A program made the translations under genes and the position numbers. From positions 490,015-554,014 of the forward strand of contig QEOQ01000316.1 of NCBI GenBank assembly GCA_010279815.1: a stretch of 64,000 nt of DNA. Reading direction: 5' to 3'. Position 1 is the stretch's first letter. Each line of letters opens with the position of its first letter. The stretch is from Brachionus plicatilis (lineage: Eukaryota; Rotifera; Eurotatoria; Ploima; Brachionidae). This document shows, one piece after another, positions 31,331 to 43,100 of this stretch. The notes below the pieces were generated by a model that was given only the letters and a program-made list of their open reading frames with translations, had not been told where the DNA came from and ran no database searches.

Positions 31331-32158
31331 ATCGCTCCCCTTGTTTCCTAACAAAATGTTTTAGGTCAGTTTTTAAGTATCGATTGATTAAAGTTCCTTT
31401 AACCAATTTGGTACCATTTGTCAACAACCATGCGTCCAATCGCGCTTTAAACCTATTTATGCTGTTCGTCTCAACAATAAAGGCTGGTAATAGATTCCAC
31501 CAAACTGCAGCGCAATTTGAGAAGAAGTGCATTCTTGCGTTTTCGTACTTATGGTAATCATTAATTTCACAAGATGTGAAACTCTGTAATCTGACTTTTT
31601 GAGTGTGTCCTCACGTTGACGCAGCTGGTCCAACTATTTCAGCGCTTCGCTTAAAACTTTGTTTCTGGTATAAATCTACATACTCCAGGCGATTAACTAT
31701 TTAAATGTATAAAGTTAAATTAGATCCCCTTTTTTCCTCCTCAAGTCTAGAGTAGTCAAGTCCATTTGTCCTAGTCTTGTCTCATAACTTATATTTCTGT
31801 TTGCAATCGGTATTTTAGTGGCTCGGCGCTGCACTCTCTCCAGCAGTGTAATTTCGGACATATTCGGTGGATTCCAAACCGGCATGGCAAGCTCAAGATG
31901 TGGCCTTACATAAGTTGTGTAAAGCTTTTTCCATAGATTACATTCACGACTCTCAAATGTATTTTTTTAAAAGTCTCAACATCTTAGATGCTTTAGTTAC
32001 ACAGACTTGAACCTGATGCTTCCATTTCATATCAGGATCCACGTAAACCCGTAGATTCTTCAATTTTTTCATTTTTTTTCTGTTCTTTTTATCATTTTGT
32101 ACTGAATTTCACAAAACCTTTTTTTAAGCTTACTTTATTTGACTCTTTTGTCAATGTA

Positions 32159-32743
32159 CAGTACTGCAATGATAAACTGTTTTTACGAAATTTTACGTAA
32201 TTTTACGTGATTTTACGCAAATTTTTATTTTAAAAAACGGGAAAAATGGTAAATTTTAGTAAATGTTAGTAAAAAAATAGGAAAAAAAATGGGAAAGATA
32301 GTAAATTTTGAATTAAATTAGTTAAATTTTTTATGAAAAAATATTTACAAAAGTTAACGGTTTATATTTATCTGTTTTAATCTTTATATAACTTTTGTAA
32401 ATATTTTTTCATAAAAAATTTAACTAATTTAATTCAAAATTTATTATCATTCCCGATTTTTTTTTTCTCTTTTTTTTAATAAAATTTACCATTTTTCCCG
32501 TATTTTATAATAAAAATTTACGTAAAATTTCGTATTTTTTTTTTCAATTTTCATTTTAATTTTCTAAAAAAAAGAGAAAAATTCCTAAAAATCGCCATTT
32601 TTCCATTTTTTTTGGCCTATTATATACTTACTAAAAAATTCGTAATTTTTCGGGAATTAACTATTTTTTACTTTAGTAATTTTGCCTAAATTTACGTAAA
32701 ATCACGTAAAATTTCGTAAAAACAGTTTATCATAGCAGTACAG
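32159..32743. repeat. Large foldback repeat with TTTTACGT blocks
   Basis: The outer arms start CAGTACTGCAATGATAAACT and (reverse complement) CTGTACTGCTATGATAAACT and continue with TTTTTACGAAATTTTACGT. The inner arms 32303-32356 and 32389-32442 are perfect 54-bp inverted copies around a 32-bp loop. The right side carries extra sequence between inner and outer arms. No target-site duplication was found and there is no coding capacity. It lies just past the 3' end of the titin-like gene. Confidence 0.7.
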
Positions 32744-32974
32744 TATCTAAAATTTACAAAAAACAATTGAAAAAAAAAAATTTATATAATAGTTTATTTA
32801 AAATAAAATAAAGGAAGATAAATTTAAATCAATCAAAGCTAATAAGTGTTTGTTAATTTGGTAATATAAAAATAAAAGCCTAATCAAAATAGAAGAAAAT
32901 AGAGATAAAAAGAAAAACTAGATCAAACGAAAAATCAAAAAGAAAAAAAAATAAAAAGAATAAAAATTCAGCGT

Positions 32975-35900
32975 CTAAAAGTCAAAGCTATATTGATTGT
33001 TCGAATTTTGCAAGTCGGCAAAATTAATCGATTCCCACACAGTCGAGAGCAAGTCCTCGGCATACACCCTGAAGAAAAACTCTTCGCGAGTCAACTCTTG
33101 CGTAATGTAAAGATCGTCAATGTACGGCTTGGCATTGGTGAGACTAATCCACGGCGTGTTCGCACTCGGCCTCAACTCGTGCACACGGCTCGGCCTAAAC
33201 TTGTCGCTGTACAACGGATCAGAGCGTCCGTGCTCGTTCTCAGCCGACACTCTAATCTCATAGTCGCGTCCCTCCACCAAATTAATTATCTTCAACGACC
33301 TCACATCGGCATCAACTCGGGCCACTTTGATCCAAATATTTTCTCTAACATCCTTTTTCTCCACAAAATAGCTGAGGAGAGGAGAACGGGTGTCGGGAGG
33401 CGCGTGCCACGACGCATCAATTGTCTCACGAGTAATATTACTAATTGTGACCGGACCGAGAGGGGGCGCAGGCCGAGCGAACAAATTCTTGGCCGCCACG
33501 GGCTCCACGAGCTCGGCAAACGGTCCCTGGCCGACCGAATTCTCAGCAGCCACTCTCACCGAATACAAGCCGTCCACATTCAAATGCTTGATGGTGTAGT
33601 CAAGCGTGTACTTGTCGACAATGTCCTGGGTGAGCCACTCTACACGGATGTCATAGCCGTCCTCTTTGAACTCTTTGTCGCGCACAATCTCGGCTCGTTC
33701 GATTATGTAGCCGGTTATGGGCGAGCCGCCAGTGCAGCTGGGCGACATCCACGCCACACTTATTTGTGCGTCGTCCACTGACGTGACCTGGAGGCCGACG
33801 GGCTCGGAGGGCGCTCGCAACGGCCGCTTGAGTCGCACACGTTCACTTTCGCCGCTCTCGCCCATGCCCACTTGATTGTACGCGCTTATTTTAAATTTAT
33901 ACTCGACATTTTGCTCTAGACCGTCGAGGACTGTGTAAGTTAATTTTTTTGATTTGATCACGTGACCACACTCGGTCCAGTGTGCGTTCCCGCTCGCCAA
34001 TTTAAATATTTTGTAGCCGATTATTGGTGTTGAGCCGGCTCGTTTAGATGATATCCACGACAAGGTCACCGAATGTTCAGTCACTTGATCAATAGTGATC
34101 GATAGTGGTTTGGACGGCAGCTCGTCGCTCAAGTCGAGAAGCACGCTCAGCTCGGTTGGTTGGGACTCGCCGGCCGAGTTAACAGCATAGACACGAAATG
34201 AGTACTTTGTGTTGGCTGACAAGTCGTCTATGACAAACGAGTCGGTGTTGCTAGTGCCCACTTTGGTCCATTGGTTATTGGTAAATGTCTCAATGACGTA
34301 TGTGTCCGCTGAATGTGACTTTATCCAACCGAGTGTGACTGAATTAAGTGTTTTTTGTTTTAGTCTCAAAAATGAGATTGGTGCTGGTTTGTTCATTTTT
34401 TGGCTTATTAAAATAGGTGCGGTCAATTCGAGTGGTTGTGATCGGCCGGCGTCGTTTTCGGCGCTTATTCGAAATGAATAGTAGTTGTCTTGGATAAAGT
34501 AGTCGACACACTTGAAACTGGTGTCGCTGGTAAAGCCAACTTTGAACCATTCGTTGTTGAATTTTTTTTCGACTAAATAGCGTTTTATTTTTGAGCCGCC
34601 GTTGGATTTTGGCTCGCACCATGTCAAAGTAATGCATGTGTTGTCATCGGTGATTGTGTAATTTAATGGTGCACTGGGACTGTCCGGTACTTGGACCCTC
34701 TTGGTCACTGTTGTATCCATGGTTTCCAGCGATGGCTCGGACTCGCCCGCTCCATTCACCGCTTTCACTCTAAATTTGTAGCCAATCGCTTCTTTTAAAT
34801 TGTGCACAGTGCACGTGTTCTCATCCGCTTGACAACTAGCTACTGGTGACCATTTTTTTGTCTCACTCGACCACTGCTCAATAATGTACTCTTTAATGGA
34901 ATCATTACCAGTGTACAACGGCGCTTTCCATTCAATCACTGCCCAATTGTTCTTTTTTTTCATCACATGCACATCAAGTGGTCTGCTAGGCGCCTCGGCC
35001 TCTTTTCTCACCGTCACCACCTCATCTAGCTGCACCGGCTCCGATCTGCCCTTCACATTCTCAGCAAACACTCTAAAGTGATAAGTGCCGGCGCTCAACT
35101 CGTCAACTTCACATGCATACACCGCTTGATCTGGCTGGTGTCTGAGCCGACTCACTTTGATCCATGTGACACGTTGACGCTCTCGTTTCTCAATTAAATA
35201 GCTGCGTATGTCAATGCCGCCATTGTTTTCGGGCTCGGTGAACATTAGTGTCACTTTATTGTTGGACATTGAGTGAGTTAGATTGCGGACTGGACCAGGC
35301 GGGTCGTGTGCGCTCTTTACACAAATTGGTGTTTCGCTCTCCAAAGCTTGAGAGCTCAGATTGGCCTCGTTCTGGGCTTTGACGCGCACATAGTAGTGCG
35401 TGTTCTCGGCCAAATTGGAAAGGTGATAGCGGTGAGTGTGAGCGTTGACTGAGGCCACTTGGGTCCAATGGGCCTTGTTTGCATCTCTGACCTCGATTAG
35501 ATAGTTGGTGATGGCACAACCGCCGTCTGTTCGGCTCTCGTTCCATTCTATGCTCAGCTGGTCGTCGCTGGGCCAAAACTGAAGGGGTCCGGTGGGGGTG
35601 GACGGTGCCTGGACTCGTTTGCGCGGTCCCACCGCCTTCGCCAACACTCTCGGCTCACTATCGCCCATCTCATTCACAGCCACTATTCTAAACAAGTACT
35701 CGTGGTTCTCCTTTAAATTTTGCACACAATACGATGTGTCTATGAACGGAATGTGTTGTTTGACCAGCGACCAATTGGTTCGTTTTGTGTCACACTGTTC
35801 GATTGTGTAGGATTTGACAGGTCGGCCGTTGTCGCTAAGCGGCGCTTCCCATTGCAGCGTGACGCGGTCTACATCGACGCCGATGCATTCAAAATTGGCG

Positions 35901-37140
35901 GGCGGCTGTGGTGGACCGACGGCACGCTTCGGCTGGAACGCGTCCGAGTCCAGCGGTTCGCTAAGGCCCTCGCTGTTCTCAGCAAATATCTGCACTACGT
36001 ACTGGCATCCTTCGATCAAATCTTTGACTGTTATTGAGTGTGTGTCGGCGCTCACACGTCCGCACTTGACCCACACGGGCCTCTGCACGTCTCTTCGCTT
36101 GACCAAGTAGCCGGTGATGGCGCTGCCGCCGTTCTCGGTCGGCTGTTGCCACGAGACCTTGGCCGAATTGTGGGTAACGTTGCTGATGAGAATGGGAGGC
36201 TGGGGCGCGCTTGGCACTGTGTACGCGCTCTTTGCTCCGATTGGCTCGCTTGTTTGTAGACACGGACTTTGTCCGATTGTGTTCTCGGCCACTATTCGAA
36301 AGTGGTAGTCGGTGTTCTCGGTCAAATTGGTGGCTGTGTGAACGAGAGTGTGCGAGTCGACGTGGCCCGACCGAATCCAGTTGGCCGTGTTGACTTCTCT
36401 GTGAAAGACAATGTAGCGGGTGATGCTGGAGCCGCCGTTTGACTTGGGCGGGCCCCATTGAATTGTGATCGAGTTTTTGTTTGTGGTAAGCGGGGTGATC
36501 GGTCCGCTGGGAGCTGATGGTGGTGAGAGCTGTTTTTTGGGAATTACTGGCCGATTTAGTTCAAGTGGCAGCGATTGGCCGATCGAGTTGCGGGCGCTTA
36601 TTCTGAAGTAGTGCTCTTGGCCTTCGGCTAAATGTTGCACTGTGTAGGACTTGTGAGCGGCCGCTAGATCGACTACTTGTTGCCACTCGGTCGATTTGGA
36701 GTCGCCTATGCGCATTTCGATCACATAGCTGGTCAGGTCCTCGCCTCCCGTCCATGCTGGCGGTTTCCATTCAAGTGTGCAGTTGTCCGATTGGATGTCT
36801 GTGACTAACAGAGGCACTGGCGCGTCCGGTATGCCGTTCGGACGCCTTATCACCACTGGTGTGCTCGACTCTAGTGGCTCGCTCGGGCCAATCGAGTTCT
36901 TGGCGATTACTCTGAAGTAGTATGAGTTGCTCTCGACTAGATTTTTTATTTGCAATGTGTGCTCGGACGATTCAACTATTTCCACTTGGTACCATGAGGA
37001 GCGTTTGGCTTCGCGCGCCTCCACTATGTAAGATGTGATGCGACTGCCACCGTCGTCGCTTGGCGCCGCCCAGCTTATTTGACAGCCATTTGATTGAATG
37101 TCCGATATGACCAATGGCCCTGTGGGTTGACTGGGGGTGC
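32975..37140 (-). CDS. Titin-like gene, last exon: 13 FN3 domains and C-terminal tail
   Basis: A single 4,166-bp exon. Thirteen consecutive FN3 domains, each beginning with a P..P motif (for example APSTPTGPL, VPDSPSAPL, LPSKPLSIT), followed by a W...P..NGG...Y strand pair and ending Y.FRV.A.N..G.S.P. After the last FN3 comes a 65-70 residue tail starting HELRPSANTPW and ending NNQYSFDF, with no domain I recognise. The exon is visibly richer in G+C than the surroundings, which generates long antisense open frames that should be ignored. The acceptor is TTTTAG at 37141-37142. Confidence 0.9.
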
Positions 37141-40100
37141 CTAAAATTTTTTTTTAAATTTTTTAATAAAATTTTTCACAACTATTTATTTTTAAAAATT
37201 TTTAAATTTTTTGAAGATAAAATATCTTTCACAAGAAAGCACTGCAAAAAGATAATTAATTGATTAGTTTGAATTTTGTTATTAATAAAATCATTAATGA
37301 ACTTCTAATTGAGAAATTAATTAGAAAATAGTTATTTATTGAATCTTAATAGGTACTCTTATAAAAATGATTTAACTTTCATATTATTAAGATATTGTCA
37401 AACAAAAAATGGGGTCTTAATCAAAACACACTAGGAAATTTTTATAAATCTTTAGTCGGATCAATTTTAGACTATTCTTTTCTTTGCTTGAACTCATTTT
37501 CAGAAAATAATATCAAAAAACTACAAGCAATTCAGAATATAGCAGTCAGATCTATTCTTAAGTTAAAATATGATACTCCCTCCAACATGGTGCATCATGA
37601 GGCTTTTAATAAACTAAAATTACTAACAGTCTCGAATCGGCTTTTTGAATTGAGTGAGAAATTTGTTGGGACAAGACTGAGTCATTCTATTCCATTGGTT
37701 GGAAGACTGGTGAAGGAATACAAAGAAGGTTTCGAATAAAGATATATTGAATACCCAACTCCATTGTGTAATTGCTACCTTACATTTTCTTCTTTTTTTC
37801 CTGAAACTTGAACTATTTAAACATGTGCCACATGCAACAATCTATTCCAATTTATGTCTTTTCAACTTTCATTTTTTCAGCTTATTAACTTTAATTTTTT
37901 TATTTTGTTTTTTAACTTATTCTGAAGGAACTTTAGCTCGGAACAGAAAACAAATAAATAAATAAATTCAGTGTTATTTTGATTGAATGATGCCTTGAAT
38001 GTAACAACAATGGACTAACCGACTCGATAAAATACTATTTTTATTTAATAGAATCAGAGTTGGTCAAAAGTCAAAATCATGAAGTCAAAGTCAAGTCTGG
38101 ACTTTAAATTTAAATACAATAAAGTGTCACTATTAAAAACTTTTTATATAAACTTGTTCAAATAAAAAATTAATATAAAAAAAAAAGTAAGACAGTTAAT
38201 ATTTAATTTTACTTCTTTTTATTTAGTGTGTTTTTAATAATGACTAAAAGTCTTACATTTTTTTTCAATATTTGCAACATTTCTTAAGCTTAAATTTATA
38301 TAAATATTCATTTTCATAATTTTTTTAATTAAGTTAAAGAAGATTTAAAAATTAGAAAATAATATGGTTGACTTGAGTGGACACAAGTCAAAGTCTGACT
38401 TTGACTTTGAAATTATTTTAGATTCAAGTCAAAGTCAGATGTGTGTGTGTGTGTGGAGGGGGGGGGGGTCGAAGTGGTATTAATGGTTAATAAATGTTTA
38501 CCATAGGCTGGTTTAGCATTTAGTGGTTGTTCCATTTCGAGCGGTTCACTTTGTCCAATTGCATTTTCAGCATAAATTCTAAAATAATAATAGCTGTTCT
38601 TGACCAAATTGTCCATTGTAAAGTTAAATGTTGTTGGTCGAACAGTGCCAGCCTTGAACCAAGTCAAACTCTTTGATATAGACGGCTCCAATATTTTAGC
38701 GTATTCGATTGTAAACGACAATAAATCAGAGCCACCGTCCCACTTGGGCGCTCTCCAATTAAGAGTAACACTCTTGGCCTCTTGGTCCAAATCAATATCA
38801 ATGGGTCCTCGCGGCTTCTCTGGCACATCGACCACTTGCAGCTCAAATTTGGCTTCGTCTCTGCCAAACTCATTGCTTGCCTTGATCACGTACTCGCCAC
38901 TGTCGTTTCGATCACACTGTTTCACAGTCAAATAATGTTGTGTATCAGTGGGATTGTCCACATGGGCCTTGTCGCCTTTGCCCACTTTAAAGTTGTCCTT
39001 GGACCAAAGCACATCGGGCTTGGGACACCCGGTCACTTCGCACACAACTCTAAAATTAGAGCCTACCGACACAACAGATTGTTTTTTGAATTTTTTCTCA
39101 TAGTCAATTCGAGGCGGCGCATAAACACTGTACTTGCACGACTTTGAATCGGAGCCGGCCACATTCTCGGCTTCCACAGTGTACACACCGGCGTCGTCCT
39201 CATTCAAATTGTTAATAAACAACACAGCTGTCGACTGAGCAAAGCTGATCGAATATTTGCTCGAGTCCAAGTTGAGAGTGCGAGAGCCTTTTTTCCATGT
39301 GACATTTGGCTGGGGACTGCCAGTCACGTGAGCTTCTATTTTGCCCTGGGTGCCTATCAGATTGGCTTGATCGGCCACCGGTTGTATTTCGGGTGGCACC
39401 GCTTCAATCCAATCCTTTGCCTTAAATTTGTACGTCGGATCACTTGGCAAGCTTTGGCCAATTTTATTCTCAGCCGTTATTCTAAACTCGTACTCCTCAT
39501 TTTCAACAAGACCACGCACTTCATACTCACACTCACTAATAAAATCATCGGTAAATCTAACAAATTTGTACTCTCCTCTTTGTCTCATTTCGACATGGTA
39601 TCTAATGATGGGCTGACCGCCGTTTCGTTTAGGCGGTTGCCATGACAACAAACAACTATCTTTGGTAATGTTGTGCACATTGACCAAAATTGGCGGATCG
39701 GGCCTATGGTAGGGATTTTTGGCCTCTATAGTCTCACTATTTTGACTAAACGGCCCAGTGCCTTCCTCATTCACGGCACACACTCTAAACGTGTACTCGG
39801 AGCCCTCGCTCAAATCGTTTAATCGCACGAACCGCTCTTTGATCAGCTCTTTGTTCACACGGACCCATTTCACACCGCTTTTCCTCTCCAAATAGTAGCC
39901 TTTGACGGGACAGCCTGAGTCCTTGCGCGGCGCGTCCCACGACACCATGCAGCTTGTCTGAGTGATGTCGGCTAGTTGCGGTATGCCTGGCGCGCCCGGT
40001 AATTCATATTTTCCTTTTGCCACTACCGGCTCGCCAATGCTGCACGGCTCCGAGCAACCAATTTTGTTCTCGGCTAACACACGGAACATGTAGCTTTGAC

Positions 40101-43100
40101 CGCGTTCCAGTCTGTCCACATAGCACTCGGTTAGACTTGTCGAGTCCAACCGAGTGTACGTGTCTCGTTTGGGATCTAATTTTTCCACATGATAGTTGAG
40201 AATTGGCGAATTGCCGTCGTGTTGCGGCGGCGACCACTTGAGCTTGCAGTTGTACGAGTTTATTTCAAAAGCGGACAAATTTTGAGGCGGCATGGGCACG
40301 TCCACCACACGCACTACAAATGTAGCCTCGCTTTTGCCCACTTCGTTCTCGGCAACTATTTTGTACTCGCCTCCTTCATCCCGCTTTATTTTGTTCAACT
40401 GAAGCGATGCCAGACTTTCGCCGTACTCGACAAAAGCTCGCGACTCCTCCAATTGCTCGTTGTTTCGGTACCATTTGATGTCGGGCCGTGGAAAGCCGCC
40501 TATTCGTACACTAATATTCAAATTTTGCTCAATGGCAATGACATCGAGCCGCTTGTCAAATCTGGCATCGTACTCAATTGATGGTTTTTTAAGCACAGTC
40601 AATTTGGCGTCGGTGACAAGCTCACCAAGCGCATTACTAACCACTACTTTGTAAACACCGGCATCTTTTAGTTGACAATTGTGAAGAGAAAATTGCAGCT
40701 TGTTGTTGTCGTATATGGACACAAAGTCATCTTTGGCGCCCAGTAGAGACTCGTTGGCGTACCATTTGATGTCCGGATAGGGTTTAGCTTTTAATTTGGC
40801 CTCGAAATTAGCTGTTTGGCCGACCATTACTTTGACATCGGCTAAATTTTCGATTAGAGTGGGCTTATCGCCGATTATTTTGTCTTTGGCTTTGATTAGC
40901 GGTGTAGAATTGGATGGATCACTGTCACCAGCGAGATTGGAGGCGATCACACGAAATTCATAGTCGTGATTTTCTCTCACATCTGTGATGATGGTGCTCA
41001 GGGTCTTGGCAACTTTTTGGACTGGGTGCCACTTGAGGGTCTTTGGGTTGCGGCGCTCAATTGTGTAGCCGGTTATTGGGGAGCCGCCGTCAGTGATGGG
41101 CGCCGACCATGTCAATTCAATGCTCGATTTGGTCACCTCGCCGGTTTTTAGGCTCAATGGAGGGCTCGGTCTGTCGAAAGGGTTTTTGGCCGTGAACGGT
41201 CCGCACGGCAGTGATGGTTGACTCTGGCCGGCTTTGTTTTCAGCAATGACTCTGAATTCGTATTCGCATCCTTCTATTAGATCGGCTACTTTTAGCTGCA
41301 AGTGTTGCACTGGCTCTCGGTTGACTCGAGTCCATCTTGGGTTTGATGTGAGTCGACGTTCGACTATGTAGCCGGTTATTGGCGAGCCACCGTCTGAGAG
41401 CGGTGCGTCGAATTTGACCAGACAGCTTGTTGGTGTTATGTCGGTGCTGGTGCAATTTTGTGGCGCGTCTGGTACTTTGAATTGATAGTCGGCTTCGATT
41501 GGGTCTTTTATTTCGGTTGGATCGCTACGGCCGAATTTGTTCTCGGCCGATACTCTGAATGAATAGCGAGTTCCTTTGGGAAAAAGAAAATTTTAATTTA
41601 GAAAAAAAAATAATACTTATTTATTTATTAAAAAATGTTGATTAATAAAAATAATTTAATATTTAATTGATTGAGTGAATTTTGTCCTCAAACCTGACCT
41701 GACCAAAGGGCAAATTGAAGTTTGAGATCAAGATCAAAAGATAAAAATATATATTGTAATTTTTTTTTTTAATAAATGAGAAAAAAAATAATTTTTTTCA
41801 AAGCAATTGCTTGACATGTCATGTCAAGTTTATTTGGCAAAAGGAAGTTTCAGATCAAATTTTAAGATCAAAATGATCATTTAAAATTTTAAAACTTAAT
41901 TAATCCAATGATTTTAATAATTTTTAAGGAAATAAATACTAAACATTACTAGATATGTTATGTCTAATAATGGTTTATTATAAAATTAACACCACAATGA
42001 TTGATCCCGTATTTATTTAACAAAAGCAATCAATAATATAAATAATTCAGGTTAAGTTAAGTCACAAATTCAAATTTATAACTTTTATATTCATTCATTT
42101 AAACTGAAATAATTTTTTTTTCTACTTAAATAAATTTTAAATTTTAAAACAGTGAATTTTTTTGTCTTTAAAAGTAAATTTTCATTAAAATCAATTAAAA
42201 TATTTAAACCTATTAAAGTTCAATAAAAAGTAACAATAAAATAAAATTTTAAATATGAAAATAAACTTGACGTGACATGTCATGTAATTGCTTTTGAAAA
42301 AATTTATTTTTTCTCTAATATAAAAATAAATATTACAATTTATATTTTGATCTTTTGATCTTGATCTCAAACTTCATTTTGCCGTTTATTTTCATATTTA
42401 AAATTTTAAAATGTCCTTTTTTATTGTACTTTAATAGGTTTAAATTTTTTAAATTGATTTGAATGAAAACTTCCTTTGAATAAAAATTTAATGTTTTTAA
42501 ATTTTTAATTTATTTAAGTGGAAAAATGAAATTAATTTTGTTTTAATGACTGGATATAAAAGTAATAAATTCTAGTTTGTGAATTAAATTAACCTCAATT
42601 ATTTATATTATTGATTGTTTTTGTTAAATAAATACGGGATCAATCATTGTGATGTTAATTTTATAATAAACCATTATTAGACATAACATATCTAGTAATG
42701 TTTAGTATTTATTTTTAAAAATTATCAATATCATTAGATTAATTAATTTTCAAAATTTTTAATGTTCGTTTTGATCTTAAAATTTGATCTGAAACTTCTA
42801 TTTGCCGACCTAGGTGTATTTTTTTGTATCTCATAATTTTACTCTTTTTTTATAACAAAGGAAAAATTGAAGTTCATAGTCAAATGTTAATTTCAAATCA
42901 AAATTTTAAATTTTAAATTTAAAAAAAAAATTTTTTATAATTTTCTAACAAAAAATGACTAAACTTTGTTAAACATAATTTTTTTAATCTTTAACTAGGA
43001 AAAAAATTACATTAATTTATTTCTGAAGTAAATATAAAATAGTAATCAATATTTTGAAATTTAAAATACAAGATTTAACCTTGTATTGCTCTAATTGAAA

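Larger units (their letters stand above)
30415..32058 (-). mobile_element. 5'-truncated CR1/jockey-like LINE with (CTA)n tail
   Basis: On the minus strand, about 32050 to 31302 reads in broken frames DPDMKWKHQVQVCVTKASKM, LYTTYVRPHLELAMPVWNPP, LLERVQRRATKI, LTTLDLRRKKGDLI and then FFSNCAAVWWNLLPAFIVET...FKARLDAWL, which is the standard post-RT domain. Several stops and frameshifts make it dead. The 3' end at 30415-30500 has a GC-richer block and a (CTA)n tail directly abutting the MITE host. A FLYWCH-type remnant (about 30510-31330) lies inside it. Confidence 0.75.
30298..32118. mobile_element. Right half of a GGTTTTGTG-family MITE, split by a LINE
   Basis: 30298-30414 matches the second half of the 23999-24360 element (aatttctgcttaactctgc, gcaactttgaatgttg). 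Its terminal segment, ending gtactgaatttcacaaaacc, is found only at about 32059-32118. The 1.64 kb in between is a minus-strand LINE with its own passenger. The left half of the MITE is missing at 30297. Confidence 0.62.

Noticed and set aside
32159..32743. Foldback treated as a hAT element
   Set aside because: The CAG-starting ends fit loosely, but the 8-bp flanks do not match each other, so I left the superfamily open.
32993..36458. Long open frames on the plus strand and other frames opposite the FN3 exon (up to 262 codons)
   Set aside because: They are antisense or out-of-frame shadows of the G+C-richer FN3 exon. Their translations are Arg/Ser/Gln-rich and match no domain.
38600..41151. 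Plus-strand frames opposite the second FN3/Ig exon
   Set aside because: Shadows of the minus-strand exon, with no domain content.
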